Source of the DNA: Scolanthus callimorphus
Lineage: Eukaryota > Cnidaria > Anthozoa > Actiniaria > Edwardsiidae
DNA length: 64,000 bases
Direction of reading: 5' to 3'
Assembly: GCA_033964015.1 (NCBI GenBank)
Contig: CM066925.1
Location: forward strand, 4,606,523-4,670,522
The first letter of the stretch is position 1; every line of letters begins with the position of its first letter. The translations under genes and the position numbers were made by a program. Under the pieces are notes generated by a model. That model was not told where the DNA came from. It saw only the letters and a program-made list of their open reading frames with translations, and searched no databases. Positions 32,646-44,504 of this stretch are shown piece after piece.

Positions 32646-33164
32646 ATGGATTTTGCGAACGAGCCAATCAAATGCGCGCTAGCTGTCACGCCACTCGATC
32701 TGTTTGAGCTCCTTGTCAAAAAGATCGGATCTGGATGTGGAAGGAGAAAATCGGTTCCTTTTCATGAAAATTATCTTCCGAAACTTGTGGAAAGCAAAAT
32801 ACGAATTCCTTATGGATTTGAGCAAGACTTGTTTACGTTTTCATTTTTTGTTATGGAAGGATATGAAGGGAAATCTTCGTTGACTGCGAATCTAGCAGCG
32901 GGAAATGCCAGCGATAAAAATGAACTAGAAATCTACAAGAACACATGCGACACGGACAGTTTTCCGGATCAAATTCCTGTCGATCTTGGTTGTTTAGCTG
33001 TTACAAGAAAGTTTACACAAGAGACTTCAGGTATGTCTTCTGTGGAAGTTTACCTAGCTATGTTTACCTTTCTGGACAATATTCTGCCCGTTTTTGGTGA
33101 CCAAAAATGCACAAGCAACTCAGCTTTCAAAAGCAATTCAAACAGAAAGAAACCAACCAATTAA
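32646..33164 (+). CDS. Unrecognised ORF, 172 residues, possibly part of a dispersed repeat
   Basis: Starts MDFANEPIKCALAVTPLDLF; no domain recognised. A segment of its 3' half (LGCLAVTRKFTQETSG) and the following 3' flank with a GAAATAAA signal recur in diverged form at 38059-38220 (LGCLAVSRKLHKTSG). Both copies have a GT donor-like site after ACTTCAG. This suggests a transcribed repeat family or a duplicated gene fragment rather than a unique gene. It could also be chance. Confidence 0.3.
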   Translation: MDFANEPIKCALAVTPLDLFELLVKKIGSGCGRRKSVPFHENYLPKLVESKIRIPYGFEQDLFTFSFFVMEGYEGKSSLTANLAAGNASDKNELEIYKNTCDTDSFPDQIPVDLGCLAVTRKFTQETSGMSSVEVYLAMFTFLDNILPVFGDQKCTSNSAFKSNSNRKKPTN

Positions 33165-33400
33165 TTAATACAGGCTCTCTTATGTTATTTTACCTTGGAA
33201 TCTGAAATAAAGTTTATGATTGTCAAAACAGAATTCCACCTGCTTCTAGCATAAAATAAATTTGTTGTGTCAAGTATATTTATGTCAAGATAGGTTTCGT
33301 AAACTTTGCTCGCTTGTCTCGCACGCGTTCAGTGCATTTGTGGCCGCTACAAATAAATGGTCTTTCTCTGAAAATTTTTGCATCCATATTATTAATACGT

Positions 33401-33559
33401 AATCATACGACTATTCTCGTTCAATTTGGGATTAATTACACTCGTGAGTTTTTCAAAAAGCTCAAATTGCACTCGCCCTAACGGGCTCGTGCAATTTCGA
33501 TACTTTTTGAAAAACTCACTCGTGCAATTAATCCAAAATTGAACTCGAAGTCGTATGAT
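33401..33559. repeat. Near-perfect palindrome, ~76-bp arms
   Basis: The left arm runs from AATCATACGACT to AATTGCACTCG and the right arm is its complement with few mismatches. The loop is only about 7 bp (CCCTAAC). A stem of this length would form a stable hairpin in RNA or single-stranded DNA. Confidence 0.75.
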
Positions 33560-33623
33560 TACCTATACAAATCAATAGAAATTTCTTGCCGGGCTTCCCA
33601 ACCATTGCACTCCATTGCACTCC

Positions 33624-34426
33624 AAGTGCCACTATTATGTGCCTTAATTGAAAGAGCCGAGGCTCAAAAGAAATATGCTTCTTTCCGTTTTCAAAAATCT
33701 TTTTTGGTTCCGAAGATATTAGAGTTTGAAATTTGGCCGCCATTGCTCCAAAGTGTGACTTGATGACGTCACACTCTCAACAAACAAAGTGGTGAATTAT
33801 TTGATGGTCTATATTTTTGTTGGATTTTCATCAAATCCTATCAAATTTGCCACGGTTATTAAACTCACTCTTCCTGATAATTTTGTTTACCTTAATTGAT
33901 TGCCATGGCAACAGCCTTTGTTCCAGACCACCCCTATCCAAAATTCTAGATGAGGCTATATCTGTTGAAGAAATCAATTGTAACCTACATTGCCATGCCC
34001 ACTTATCTTATTTAGTAGTAGCTCGCTTTTAGTAACAAGCAAATCGGTTAATTCTGAAATCTGGGCGGGTAAATTCGGGAAATCCTAAAATCGTCTGGGG
34101 AGCCTGGGAACCAGGGGGTTGCCATGGCAACCCTGATTGATGAGTCACATCACTCTGTTCGAGTCAAGTATTCATTCTGCCAAGTTTGAGCACTCTAACT
34201 TCAAGAGGTATAGAGATATACCTCTTTAGTATTTAGGCATTGATCAAGTTGACAGTGTGACGTCATCACCCATGCTAATTTGCATATCGTTCTTACCTTC
34301 ATAACTTCTGAACGAAAACAGCTATCAAAAAACGGAAAACGGCATTGTTCTAGTTTTGCAAAGCTGCCTAACATATGGAGAATTGGCAAAGATTGGAGAC
34401 CCTAATTTTTGATAATAGTGGCACTT
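33624..34426. repeat. Fold-back element with AAGTGCCACTATTA ends
   Basis: The left end AAGTGCCACTATTAT and right end ATAATAGTGGCACTT are inverted. The arms are diverged but share a TGACGTCA-type segment near 33767 and 34260 and the AACGGAAAACGG/CCGTTTTC segment. No ORF of note. Confidence 0.6.
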
Positions 34427-34886
34427 TAACTATGATGTGAAGTTGGAGAGGTCGTGATTTAGAAACCGTGTGTCCTTTCTCCTGTAATGTTAATAATCCA
34501 GTATGAATAACAGTTTTACATATTATTCTGAGATCTTGTAGTTAGCAAACATTCGCATAAAAATTAGCCAGTTAAGATAGGGCTACAGTCTTGGATGAAA
34601 TTCTTGGCAAAAATGTACATTTGTTATCAAAAACGCCTAGGGTTTACGGAAAATGTCTCACAAGAATCCAGTCCCAATCTTGGCTGGGATCCCTGAAACA
34701 ATTTTCTGCTAAAAGAACCAACATTAAATCGGTTGGATGTCTGCTTATAGGTCTTGTACGGAAAACTTGATATTAAATTCACAATTCCCCTTATAACATC
34801 TTGATACCACTACTACCAGAATTTTCCTCGAATTTGTTTTGCTATTCAAACGTTTGAGCTCCTTTGGGAGCTGGAAGATAATGGTG

Positions 34887-35640
34887 TTAAAGAGCTACTC
34901 AAGGCTGAAATTTTAATGACTTATTTGATTGCACATTCAAAATAAGGAAGAATGTCGCTTATTTCGCGCTCATAGCTCTTTTGGTTACAGAGATATTCAA
35001 AATTTGCAAAAAATGACGTCACAACAAGACAAGGGCAAAAGAGGCCAACAATGTTTGATGTATAATTCTGTTTGGGATAATTAGATTCACTTCAAACTTG
35101 GTAATAACAAAGAAGAACCAAGACCTCATACATCCATATGCTAATTACTGTTTCCATGGTAACACGTTTGGCTATAGAAGTGATTCCTGGGTAAAATATT
35201 CCCTAAGTTGTGAAAGTCTTCGAAACTTCCTGATTTGTTTGTCAACACAACCCAGAGTATTTTGGCAAAGTATTGTAGTACTTTACTTGTAGGTGAATAA
35301 GTTTCAGATTTTTCCTATTTTTTAAACAGACAGCCCTAGTGTCAATAGCGTTACCATGGAAACAATAATAAACATGTCAGAGGTTGTGGTTTTGTCCTTC
35401 TTTGTTATTACCAAGTTTTAAGTGAATCTAACTATCCCAAACAGAATTATACAAAAAATATTGTTGGCTTTTTTGCCCTTGTCTTGTTGTGACGTCATTT
35501 TTTGCTAATTTGCATAAGTAAAAATATTCAATATCTCTGAAACCAAAAGAGCTATGAACGCGCAATAAACGGCATTCTTCCTTATTTTGAATGTGCAATA
35601 AAATAAGCCATTAAAATTCCAGCCTTTAGTAGCACTTTAA
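34887..35640. repeat. Fold-back element with TTAAAG-GCTACT ends and ~240-bp arms
   Basis: Arms at 34887-35125 and 35385-35640 are inverted, sharing TTTGGGATAATTAGATTCAC/GTGAATCTAACTATCCCAAA, TGACGTCA and GCTAATTTGCATAAG-like parts. The ends resemble those of the element at 33.6 kb, so the two look like one family (TTAAAGTGC-ACT). Confidence 0.7.
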
Positions 35641-35859
35641 TGAGGCAAACAAAAGAAACTACGAAAAGGATTGTCGGAGTATCAAATGTAATAAAGGAAA
35701 ATGAGAATTGTGCCAACACTTTTTGTTCAAAATTGTAGCTGCTAATGTAAAAAATAGCTTAAATAGGCCAACTGACCCTTCTTATGTACATTGCTTTTTT
35801 TCATTACATGATTCATTGCACAGCAACTCCGATTTTATTTAAAGGAATTCTACTTTTAA

Positions 35860-36555
35860 GGTTACTGAGAACCTTCGCGCACGTTGTTCGAAACAAAAAT
35901 CATACACGTCCTTAGTTTAACCAAAATATGTCAACCTATATATCGTTGGAAAGCTTATAGAATGGACTAGCGGGCTATGGCAACAAGAAATCACTTATTG
36001 ATACCTGTAATTTTTTTTAAGCATTGATTAAATATTTTGGTGTGCTATTTTCACGAGCTAACGCTGTCGAACTGCTGGACCATGACTCCCAAGTAACACA
36101 TTGTTTTAATCCTTAAAGGTGTTTCTCAAAAACCGTGTCTGCGATTTTTTAAATTTTGTTTAGTTCAACAGTTATGAATTTTTTAAATTTTTAGAGCGTG
36201 AAAATTCTACAAAATTTGACCTACGAAATTTAAAAGTTCGATAACTTTTGAGCAAAGCAAAATTTTAAAAAACGCAGACACGGTTTTTGAGAAACACCTT
36301 TAAGGATTAAAACAATGTGTTACTTGGGAGTCAAGGTCTAGCAGTTCGTCAGCGTTATCTCTTGAAACTCTCACACCCGAATTTTTAATAAAACCTTAAA
36401 AAAATTTCTAATTATGAAAAAAATAATTCTTTTTGCCATAGTTCGCTAGTCCATTCTATAAGCTTTCCAACGATATATAGGTTGATATGTTTTGGTTAAA
36501 CTAAGGACGTGTATGATTTTTTTTTCGAACACGTGCGCGAAGGTTCTCAGTAACC
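35860..36555. mobile_element. Palindromic 696-bp element flanked by TTAA, copy 1
   Basis: Starts GGTTACTGAGAACCTTCGCG and ends with the complement; TTAA lies on both sides (35856-35859 and 36556-36559). The whole element is an imperfect palindrome with ~300-bp arms meeting near 36200. TTAA duplication is typical of piggyBac superfamily insertions. No transposase is present, so it would depend on one elsewhere. Confidence 0.72.
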
Positions 36556-36762
36556 TTAAAACGCGCTAAAACGAAACATTTTTATCAACCTTGGAATCCA
36601 AATTGGCGCCGAAACAGTGCATTATGCGCACAGTGAGTTGCTTCTTTTAACAAAATCTTCAGAGAAAGGCTGCACTAAAGATAGCAAAGCTTATATGAAT
36701 ATGGGTTTTCCCTTCACCGAATGAAGACGAATTCAAGCATCACTGAATGAAGACAAATTCAA

Positions 36763-36890
36763 GCATCACTGGATTTTTGACAAGAATTTGAGCTATTGCA
36801 AGAAAACAGGGTTCCATTGGCTCGTCTTCGGAGAAGCAAATGGGATGTTTTGTATACTTTGTAGAAAGCATGATGCTGCGAGTTTTTTGT
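36763..36890 (+). pseudogene. Fragment with a TTF/BED-like zinc-finger signature
   Basis: The plus strand reads HHWIFDKNLSYCKKTGFHWL followed by MFCILCRKHDAAS. It resembles the N-terminal zinc finger before hAT-type dimerisation domains and KIAA1586-like proteins (a W-x-gap, then MxCxLCxKH). It is short and isolated. A 26-bp tandem duplication (GAATGAAGACRAATTCAAGC...) lies just upstream at 36717-36770. Confidence 0.4.
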
Positions 36891-36919
36891 CTGTTATGCG
36901 TCTATGCGTGAGTTGGGGC

Positions 36920-37215
36920 CGATTATGCAATCACTGAGACTTGGTTAACGGACCATCTAGCTCATAGAGCGGAAATTACTCTACCTGAAAATATATATTG
37001 TTTGATCATATGCGGAAAGGAAGGGCAGGCGGGGAACGGCATTATTAGTCAACGATAATGTGGATGTGCGCGATATTGATATTGGAGAGGTAAAGTCATT
37101 CGGATTTTTTGAAAGGCTCATAATGGAGAGGCAAAGTCATTCGGATTTGTTGAAAGGCTCTTAAAATTTGACTCTACCAGTCTAAGGGTCATCATCATGA
37201 GGACATATTGCAGTT
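36920..37215 (+). mobile_element. LINE endonuclease-domain remnant
   Basis: Reading frames interrupted by shifts give ITETWLTDHLAHRAEITLP, then GTALLVNDNVDVRDIDIG, then RLLKFDSTSLRVI. These are typical blocks of the apurinic-endonuclease-like domain of CR1/L2-type LINEs. A ~46-bp tandem duplication (AAAGTCATTCGGATTT...GAAAGGCTC) breaks the frame. No RT domain follows. Confidence 0.55.
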
Positions 37216-37219
37216 ATAA

Positions 37220-38880
37220 TTGCGAGCGAGCATATCTAATCTTGACGAGTCCTAATGCCCTTGGTCCTAACGCCCTTGCAATTTTGGCTTACGTGCGCAG
37301 AGCATTCTGGGACAGCCGCAAGATGATATCCGTGTCGCTGATATTTTCATGTTTCTGTCTGTCTGGACAGATCGATATCCAATCGATATCAGCAGGGCCT
37401 CTGCAGGGTGTCATATTTTCAAGATGGCGGCTATGCGATACTGTTCTCTCCAAGCCCTGAGAGCAGACTTTCGTTTCTAGGTAAGTTCTTCGTTTCTTTT
37501 TAAACCCCCGTAATTATATTTTATACCACAATGACCTTTTGTCCCAGAGTTTTTGCTGTGTTTCAACGATGATAGATTCCACGGCAACCAAAGCACATTT
37601 CGCTTTCTCTCAACAGGACTGACCTTCTCTTTTCATAATGAATGGCAAGCAAGACAAGTATATTATGCAAGAAGGTTGTGATTACAATACGATACGATAC
37701 GATCCTTATTTTACGAGGGTAGCATATTGACATGATATCTGATATAAGGTATACGAGAACAATCATTGAAGCAGAATTCATACTGGATTGTTTCAAATTA
37801 TAACAACACGATCAACCTCTGAAAATCCTAAGGCTTTAAGTACTTTAACGAATTGTGACATCTGTGGAAACTCCATACAACGGTTGTGACAATTGTACTA
37901 AACAGTCTATTGCATTGCATTAAGTGTATGAGATCAACACCATGCGGAACATGTCATACTACAATGGTATAACAACCACGACAAATGATCCTACCAACAA
38001 TTCGACTGTGAATACAATTCAGTAGGATAAGCCAGTGGCAAATGCCGGGGGCAAATTGCTTGGTTGTTTGGCAGTTTCAAGAAAATTACACAAGACTTCA
38101 GGTATTTTTCTGTTAATGTTAACCTATAGTTCTGTTCACCTTTTAAAAACTGTATGTTATTTTATCTTGGATACTGAAATAAATTGTATAGTTATCAAAG
38201 CAGAATTGCATTTATTTAAGGCTATAAAGGGTAATGCTGTTTTTAAAGTGAAATGTGTGTTTCCCAAAAATATCCTTACCCCCCTACGGAATGGAATTGG
38301 AAATTCCAGAGGGGTGGGGGGGAGGGCAATTTACCTGATATTTTCCATACAAATACAGTATTTTTCTTCGGAAATTCCAGGTGTGTGTCTGGGGGGGGGG
38401 GGGGGGGGGGGTCATTCATTTCTCAACACCCTTACGTGGGGGGGGGGGGGGGGGGGGTATGGATATTCTTTTGGAAACACACAATACCAATTCAACATGA
38501 AAGTGCATACCCATGGTAAACTGACCTCAGTCCAATAATTAACACTTATGTAATGTACTGGGACCAAGGGAAACAGTATGTTTTGTGGTCCCAAGACTGC
38601 TGATGTTACCTCTGCTCTGGGGACTACAAGACATATTGCTTTCCAGGGGTTCCAGTAAATAAGTGCTTTATTATCATAATGAGTGTCAAAAGGGAAAAAC
38701 AAAAGCAGAAATAAAGAAGAGTTTGTTTTACGTGAATGAATTGCGCAAAAGTCACATGATTTCTGGTTTTCTATTTTGTTATTACTGGTCAATGAAACAC
38801 AAACATGAGGTTCCGGTACATGAGCAGGGGATATGGAACATTTTCAAAATTTGGGAGGCTGCTGCTGTCCCCCCGCTTTT
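37220..38880. other. Repeat-rich stretch without recognisable genes
   Basis: Contains the diverged second copy of the 33.0-kb segment (38035-38230) and two long G-runs at about 38391-38410 and 38438-38457 within GGAAATTCCAGRGGGG-type repeats. A similar G-run and flank recur at 39706-39795. Open frames here are glycine or proline runs from the homopolymers. Confidence 0.5.
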
Positions 38881-38882
38881 AA

Positions 38883-39577
38883 GGTTACTGAGAACCTTCG
38901 CGCACGTTGTTCGAAAAAAAATCATACACGTCCTTAGTTTAACCAAAATATGTCAACCTATATATCGTTGGAAAGCTTATAGAACGGACTAGCGGGCTAT
39001 GGCAAAAAGAAATCACTTATTGATACATGTAATTTTTTTTAAAGCATTGATTAAATATTTTGGTGTGCTATTTCACGAGCTAACGCTGTCGAACTGCTGG
39101 ACCATGACTCCCAAGTAACACATTGTTTTAATCCTTAAAGGTGTTTCTCAAAAACCGTGTCTGTGATTTTTTAAATTTTGTTTAGTTCAACAGTTATGAA
39201 TTTTTTAAATTTTTAGAGCGTGAAAATTCTACAAAATTTGACCTTCGAAATTAAAAAGTTCGATAACTTTTGAGCAAAGCAAAATTTTAAAAAACGCAGA
39301 CACCGTTTTTGAGAAACACCTTTAAGGATTAAAACAATGTGTTACTTGGGAGTCAAGGTCTAGCAGTTCGTCAGCGTTATCTTTTGAAACTCTCACACCC
39401 GAATTTCTAATAAAACCTTAAAAAAAATTCTAATTATGAAAAAAATAATCATTTTTGCCATAGTTCGCTAGTCCATTCTATAAGCTTTCCAACGATATAT
39501 AGGTTGATATGTTATGGTTAAACTAAGGACGTGTATGATTTTTTTTTCGAACACGTGCGCGAAGGTTCTCAGTAACC
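38883..39577. mobile_element. Palindromic 695-bp element flanked by TTAA, copy 2
   Basis: Nearly identical to 35860-36555 along its whole length, differing by scattered substitutions and small indels, and flanked by TTAA at 38879-38882 and 39578-39581. Two copies 3 kb apart argue for recent activity or local duplication; the different sequences outside TTAA favour independent insertion. Confidence 0.72.
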
Positions 39578-40508
39578 TTAAATCTAGGGGGGTTTCTGCC
39601 CCCTAGGGGCCCATTTGGGTTTTTTTTTTCTTTTCTTTTTGTAGATTCAGCCCAGGAATATAATCTCAGTGATATTATAACTAGCTAGCCAAAGAAACTG
39701 CTAAGGAGGGGGGGGGGGGGGGGGTCAATTTACCTGATCTTTTCCATACAAATACTGTATTTTTCTTCGGAAATTCCAGAGGGGTGGGGGGGGGATATTT
39801 TTTGAAAACACACAATTACTGTTGTTTTTTAGCACACCAAGTGAATATTTATCTTATATTCAGTCTACCTCATTAACCTGCATTATATAACAATCCCATC
39901 TTTGAGTGATAAAATTTATAAATTATGAACATAAGAAGATACAATTTTTTTAGCTACCAGTGGTCATATACAGTATGGACATCATGCCAAATCATTTTCC
40001 TTGGATATTGCTCTTCTGATGATTTCTATGGCCGATTAGCATGCCATACAGAGAAGGCACGTTTTCCTTTGCCGCGAGCACTTCAATTTCTATTGAAACT
40101 TCTAGTTTATACGATATATCCCCGGACGCGCGCCGGAAATGCCTGGAGCGAGTGACAAAGTGAGGGGAGGGTGGCGGGGAGAGGAGGAAAAAGAACGCCT
40201 GCCTGAAAACTATGCTTTTCTGAGTAGCCGCCCAACGTCCGTGACGCTTCCGGTTCATGTCAAATAGCGATACACTTCGCTGCGTTTCGTGACAGAATTG
40301 ACAGCTATCAATCATTTGAAAGCGCACCGTTCAAAACAAATTCACGTGGAGCACTGTCAAAAGTGCCGGGCTTACTATTTTCTCACAATGCTTAGAAATG
40401 AGTGTAGCAACACCGGTATCAACACAAAACCCGCTAAAGATACAAATCTATCTGCTAAAACAACTGCAAACAGTAGCTGCCGTTTTGTTTTTTCTCGTTT
40501 TCTGTCAG

Positions 40509-41779
40509 GTACAGAAAATTTAGTAGGCCTTCGTGGGAAAACTTGTATAAAATCTCCACTAGACAAGAGTTTAACGACACTGCTTCGTTGGCCGATCTCT
40601 GCAAGGAAATCGGTTTCTCCCTTCCAAGATCCTCTCAGTATTCTGAACGAGTCTGCAAAACGTGCGGCAGAAGTATCAGAAGAACGCATCAGTTCTACAA
40701 GCAAATAAAAAGGCCTTGGATAGAGAAAGAGAAGGAGAATGTTGTTGGCGGCATCGAAGAGGGGGATTCGCTTTCGAGCGAGTCGCGAAGATTCAAGCGA
40801 GGTCTGCCGAAAAAAATTTCGCCAACTCGCACAAGCTCTCAAAGGCAGAAGTCTTCGGAGGAAAAAAAGTCACTGCAGTTCGGACAGTCGGATGCAAAGG
40901 AGGCCAGAGATCGAAGTCTTTAAGACCTGAGCATAAACGAACTTGTAGGAAAATCGATTACCCAGTTGAAAGTGCTGGCGAACGGAGACGAAGAGCAAAT
41001 TCTCAGAAGAATCGAAATCCCTGATTCTCAATATTTTCCGTAACAAGTGGGAAACAGTCGCGAATACTGTGTTTAAACACCCAGAGCTTAAGCAGAAACT
41101 CGAAGAGCCTTTACGGCGTGCAATAGAATGCGAGTTTAAAGCTTACTGTAAAGATAGCACGAAGTCAATTCTATTGTCTAAGTCCCCGAAGGAAATCGCC
41201 GAATTTACGAGCAAAAAACTGTTAGCCGACGTTAAGGATTTGTGCCCTTATTGGGTAGCAACGCTGAAGGGCGCTTCTGGGGTTCAGAGCGTAACCGAGG
41301 AAAGTGGAATTGAATCAAAATTAAATGGCCTCGCAACTGCTGCTCTCGCCAAATCCAGAAACCAGAAGATGTCAGCTCTGGTGTACAGGATGTCCACGAT
41401 ATTATTTCACAGTGGGGCCAAAAGTGATGATATTGAACGTCTCAACAAACTGGGAGTTTGCATGTCGAACAACTCAACTGTCGATTTCCAGCGGAAAATG
41501 GGCGAAAATTGCAGAGAGAAGGTACTTGCTTGGAAGGGCGAAATAGAGAGGGAGAAGAAAAGTGTCTTGTTTTTGAAGGATGTTTTGGAAATTCAGTCCA
41601 ATGCACAAGCAATCAATATGTCAGATCCGGCTTTGAAAGATTCTGCTCACTATGACGAGAATGTATCCCAGTACTGTAACGATCTGCTGGCCGACATCGC
41701 GAAAGATGGCGTGCTCACGCAACACGTTGTTACATCGGCTATCAACCAGTGTGAAGCCACTATTCTCCCTGAATACAAG
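40509..41779 (+). pseudogene. DUF6589-type gene, N-terminal part, with a stop and a frameshift
   Basis: Begins after a strong acceptor (TTTCTCGTTTTCTGTCAG) with RKFSRPSWENLY and a C-x2-C zinc-type motif (RVCKTCGRSIRRTHQFYKQI). A charged linker follows, then a region typical of cnidarian DUF6589 proteins: HPELKQKLEEPLRRAIECEF, MSALVYRMSTILFHSGAKSD, ERLNKLGVCMSNNSTVDFQ and KVLAWKGEIE. The 5' half breaks at an in-frame TAA at 40921, and a frame change is needed near 41020. From 41069 to 41779 the frame is open and ends at a good donor (AA-GTAAGT). Function of the family is unknown. It continues at 49866 beyond the inserted elements. Confidence 0.65.
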
Positions 41780-42579
41780 TAAGTGGTTTACGTATCGATC
41801 ACCATTGCTTGTATGGTACGAACTAAGGGCTCCACCATTTGTCACTTTAGGGTGGATGGGCGTTTTGTTCCGTTCAAGATTTGGTACGTTGACCTCCTGT
41901 ATGCAGTGAGAATTATGTATTTTTTAATAAGGAATAAAGGTTTTTATAAAAATGGACAATTCCAGAAAATATATGCACCCCCACTACGGGCGGCACTAGT
42001 TTCTGACCCCCTCCCCCCCATGCATCCAGAATTTCCGAAATGGCTTATCCCCCCCTTGCATATAGAATTCCTGAGAGGTTAACCTAGCTTCCAGCTTCAA
42101 CCGCCCCCCCCCCCCCTCCCCTCCCATTCAGAATTTCCAAATGCCGCCCATCCCCGGGGTACATGTATTTTCTGGAATTGCCCAATTCTTCATGTTGCTG
42201 TATATGATTTTTTCGGAGATCATGTATATGGTGGCCTAGGAGAGCCATAAGAAAATTCTTCATTTTCTGGCACTTTTATTTTATTTTTATGTTTTTTTAT
42301 GATTTTATTTTATGAAAAAAGAAATTATCAAATATGAAATATGAAATTAAATATTATTAATTATGAAATATGAAAGAAAAAAAAAATTATGAAACAAAAG
42401 AATATTTTATTTTATTTTAAATGAAAAAATAAAAAAAAAAATTCTCGTAGCAGCCTATCGAGGCCATAGCCCACAATGCAATAGGGTCAGCGGTTGTACC
42501 CACGCCAGATAACCAAGATGGCGGCTGCACGAATCAGGAAGACGGAACAGACTACGGAACAGGGACAATGAATGGACTG

Positions 42580-42975
42580 CAGATATTTTACTTAAAGAAG
42601 ATTTGGAAAGATTCGTCCGTCAAAACTGGAGGAAAAGGGAGATTCTTGATTTTATGGAGACGAAGTACCCAATGTACGCTTGGAGTGAGCGAACTTTGAC
42701 GCGAAGGCTACAGTATTTCGACATAAAATTCACTAATTATGAGGCAGATATTGATGATTTAAAGGAGGCCGTTCGGAAGGAGGTCAAAGGCCCAGGCAAC
42801 TGCTTGGCTATCGTGCCATGCAACAAAAGATCCGGGAGGTACGTACACGGGTTGAACGTGCCCAGGGATCTTGTTTATGCAAGATGTTGCTCCAGAAGGA
42901 CTAGATGCGAGAGGAGGTGTAGGTCAAGCACAGCGGCATCGAAAAACCAACGTTTTTACTACTGGTGTAAGTAGA
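42580..42975 (+). pseudogene. Integrase-core protein (rva_4-like), N-terminal exon, plus-strand copy
   Basis: Reads ERFVRQNWRKREILDFMETK, PMYAWSERTLTRRLQYFDIK and DIDDLKEAVRKEVKGPG, the conserved N-terminal region of integrase-catalytic-domain proteins found widely in fish and cnidarians; the Pfam name is from memory. The frame shifts after KGPG, and a GTAC duplication near 42841 breaks it again. No core exon follows on this strand. Confidence 0.6.
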
Positions 42976-43179
42976 CATACTTGCAGTATAGATTTAGCAT
43001 TTTATCCAACTTGTTGGTTCTGTGTTCAGGGGCGTAGCCAGGAATTTTGGTTGGGGGGGGGGGGGGGGGGGGGAGTCGGACATTGATGATATATGATAAT
43101 TTACCTATCATCAATGTTTTCCTCATTCACTATTGGAGTTCATCATCTTGGGGCTGGTGTTTTAAGATCAAGTTCCTTC

Positions 43180-43633
43180 ATTTACAGCTAAAATCGTTGC
43201 ATTGCGACCCGCATTTTCAAAACATCAATTTGTTTTGGCTTTGCTGCTCTGCCAGTCAAATCTTATGAGCCAAACAGCTTCTTGCCAGTGTTTCGCCTAG
43301 TGCAGTCGCCTGGCTTTCCATTGTGACATTGTCCTGTTTTAGTTCAGACTGCACTAGGCAAACCAGGGCAAGAGTTTCATTGGCTCAGATATTTTGATTG
43401 GCGGAACAGCAAAGTCAAAAATCCAAAAATAATTTGAGTTTTTTTTTAAATAGTGTGTTGTGATGCAACAGTTTTAGCTGTAATCACAGGGAATTTCTGC
43501 AGAAACCCATCCATGGGAAAAGCTGAATTTCCCATGGTAGAAGAATGGGAATTGTTTGGAATTCACATGGATAGCCATTTCTGCAGAAATTCCCTGTGAT
43601 TACAGCTAAAACTGTTGCATCACATCACAACAA
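43180..43633. repeat. Two adjacent palindromes sharing the end TTACAGCTAAAAC
   Basis: One palindrome runs about 43180-43490 and a second, tighter one about 43455-43633 (arms of ~50 bp with CAGGGAATTTCTGCAGAAA and its complement). Both have TTACAGCTAAAACNGTTGCAT-like ends, so they look like nested or tandem copies of one MITE family. Confidence 0.6.
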
Positions 43634-43666
43634 TAGTCCAACGATAGTCCAAGTAGAACCTTCCTA

Positions 43667-43830
43667 TCACTTTGGGATTATTGTGGATGTCCAGATCCGC
43701 AGGAAGTTAATCCGTGCACTATATGTGTCTTGTGCGCCATAAATGCATAGGGGGAACATAGACTTCTGGTATCCACAAAGCTTGTCATGTCCATCTAATG
43801 ACATCATACAGTCAGCTCCCTTAAGGATAG
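43667..43830 (-). pseudogene. Integrase-core exon fragment, minus strand
   Basis: Encodes SLDGHDKLCGYQKSMFPLCI followed by YGAQDTYSARINFLRIWTS. This matches the start of the DDE-type integrase core in the same family, where the first catalytic aspartate sits in the DGHDK block. It lies downstream of the minus-strand N-terminal exon at 44960-44505, so both belong to one gene. The rest of the core, with the second aspartate and glutamate, is absent, so it cannot be a working integrase. Confidence 0.6.
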
Positions 43831-43926
43831 AGAAGCAAAAATGGTATAACACCAGGGGCAAAGTCAGGGGGGAGCAGAGCACAGGGGGTCTGCCCGTCCC
43901 CCCCCCCCCCCTAATACGATGACCAC

Positions 43927-44440
43927 AGAAAGATAGATAGATAGGTTTATTTAAAAGCATTGCAACCATTAGGGTTGAATTACGCTAGTTTACAATAATT
44001 AATACTACTAATAATACATTGATAATAATAAAACTAATAACTATAAATTATGATGATTGTATGTACATATATAAAACTCTAAAAATTGAAAAGGTAGCAG
44101 CTGAAATTGGATAAAAATATTACTTACTCTAAAAATTGATTTAAAGCATTAAAAACTATGAAACTATTCCGAAACCTGTTTGTTTTGGCCTTAGGAACTG
44201 CAAAGGCCCGCCTCCTCCTTAGATTGGTGTTACACTCGTTCTTTGGAGGCAGAAGATTGCAAGGGAAAGTTCGCTGGCAATGATGAATATCCACTACACC
44301 CGACCCATAGAAGTGGATACCATCATTGACACATTCGCCATGCGCCGTATCCAAGGAGCCTTTTTTTTTGCAGACATTTTGGCTGACGAATAAAGCTACT
44401 ACTTCTTTATAGCTCTGGCTGTTACAAGGTGCAATTTGGA
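43927..44440 (-). mobile_element. LINE 3' remnant, minus strand, with (CTAT)n tail
   Basis: On the minus strand the 5' part encodes NECNTNLRRRRAFAVPKAKT and NRFRNSFIVFNALN, similar to the C-terminal end of LINE ORF2 proteins. It then runs through an AT-rich 3' UTR to a (CTAT)n tail, seen as AGATAGATAGATAG at 43929. It lies between the two minus-strand integrase exons. Confidence 0.5.
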
Positions 44441-44504
44441 CACAAATGTCTGACTCCCCCCCCCCCCCCAACCAAAATTCCTGGCTACGCCCCTGAACAC
44501 AGAA

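Noticed and set aside
38035..38538. Glycine-rich open frames across G-runs
   Set aside because: Products of homopolymer tracts within repeats.
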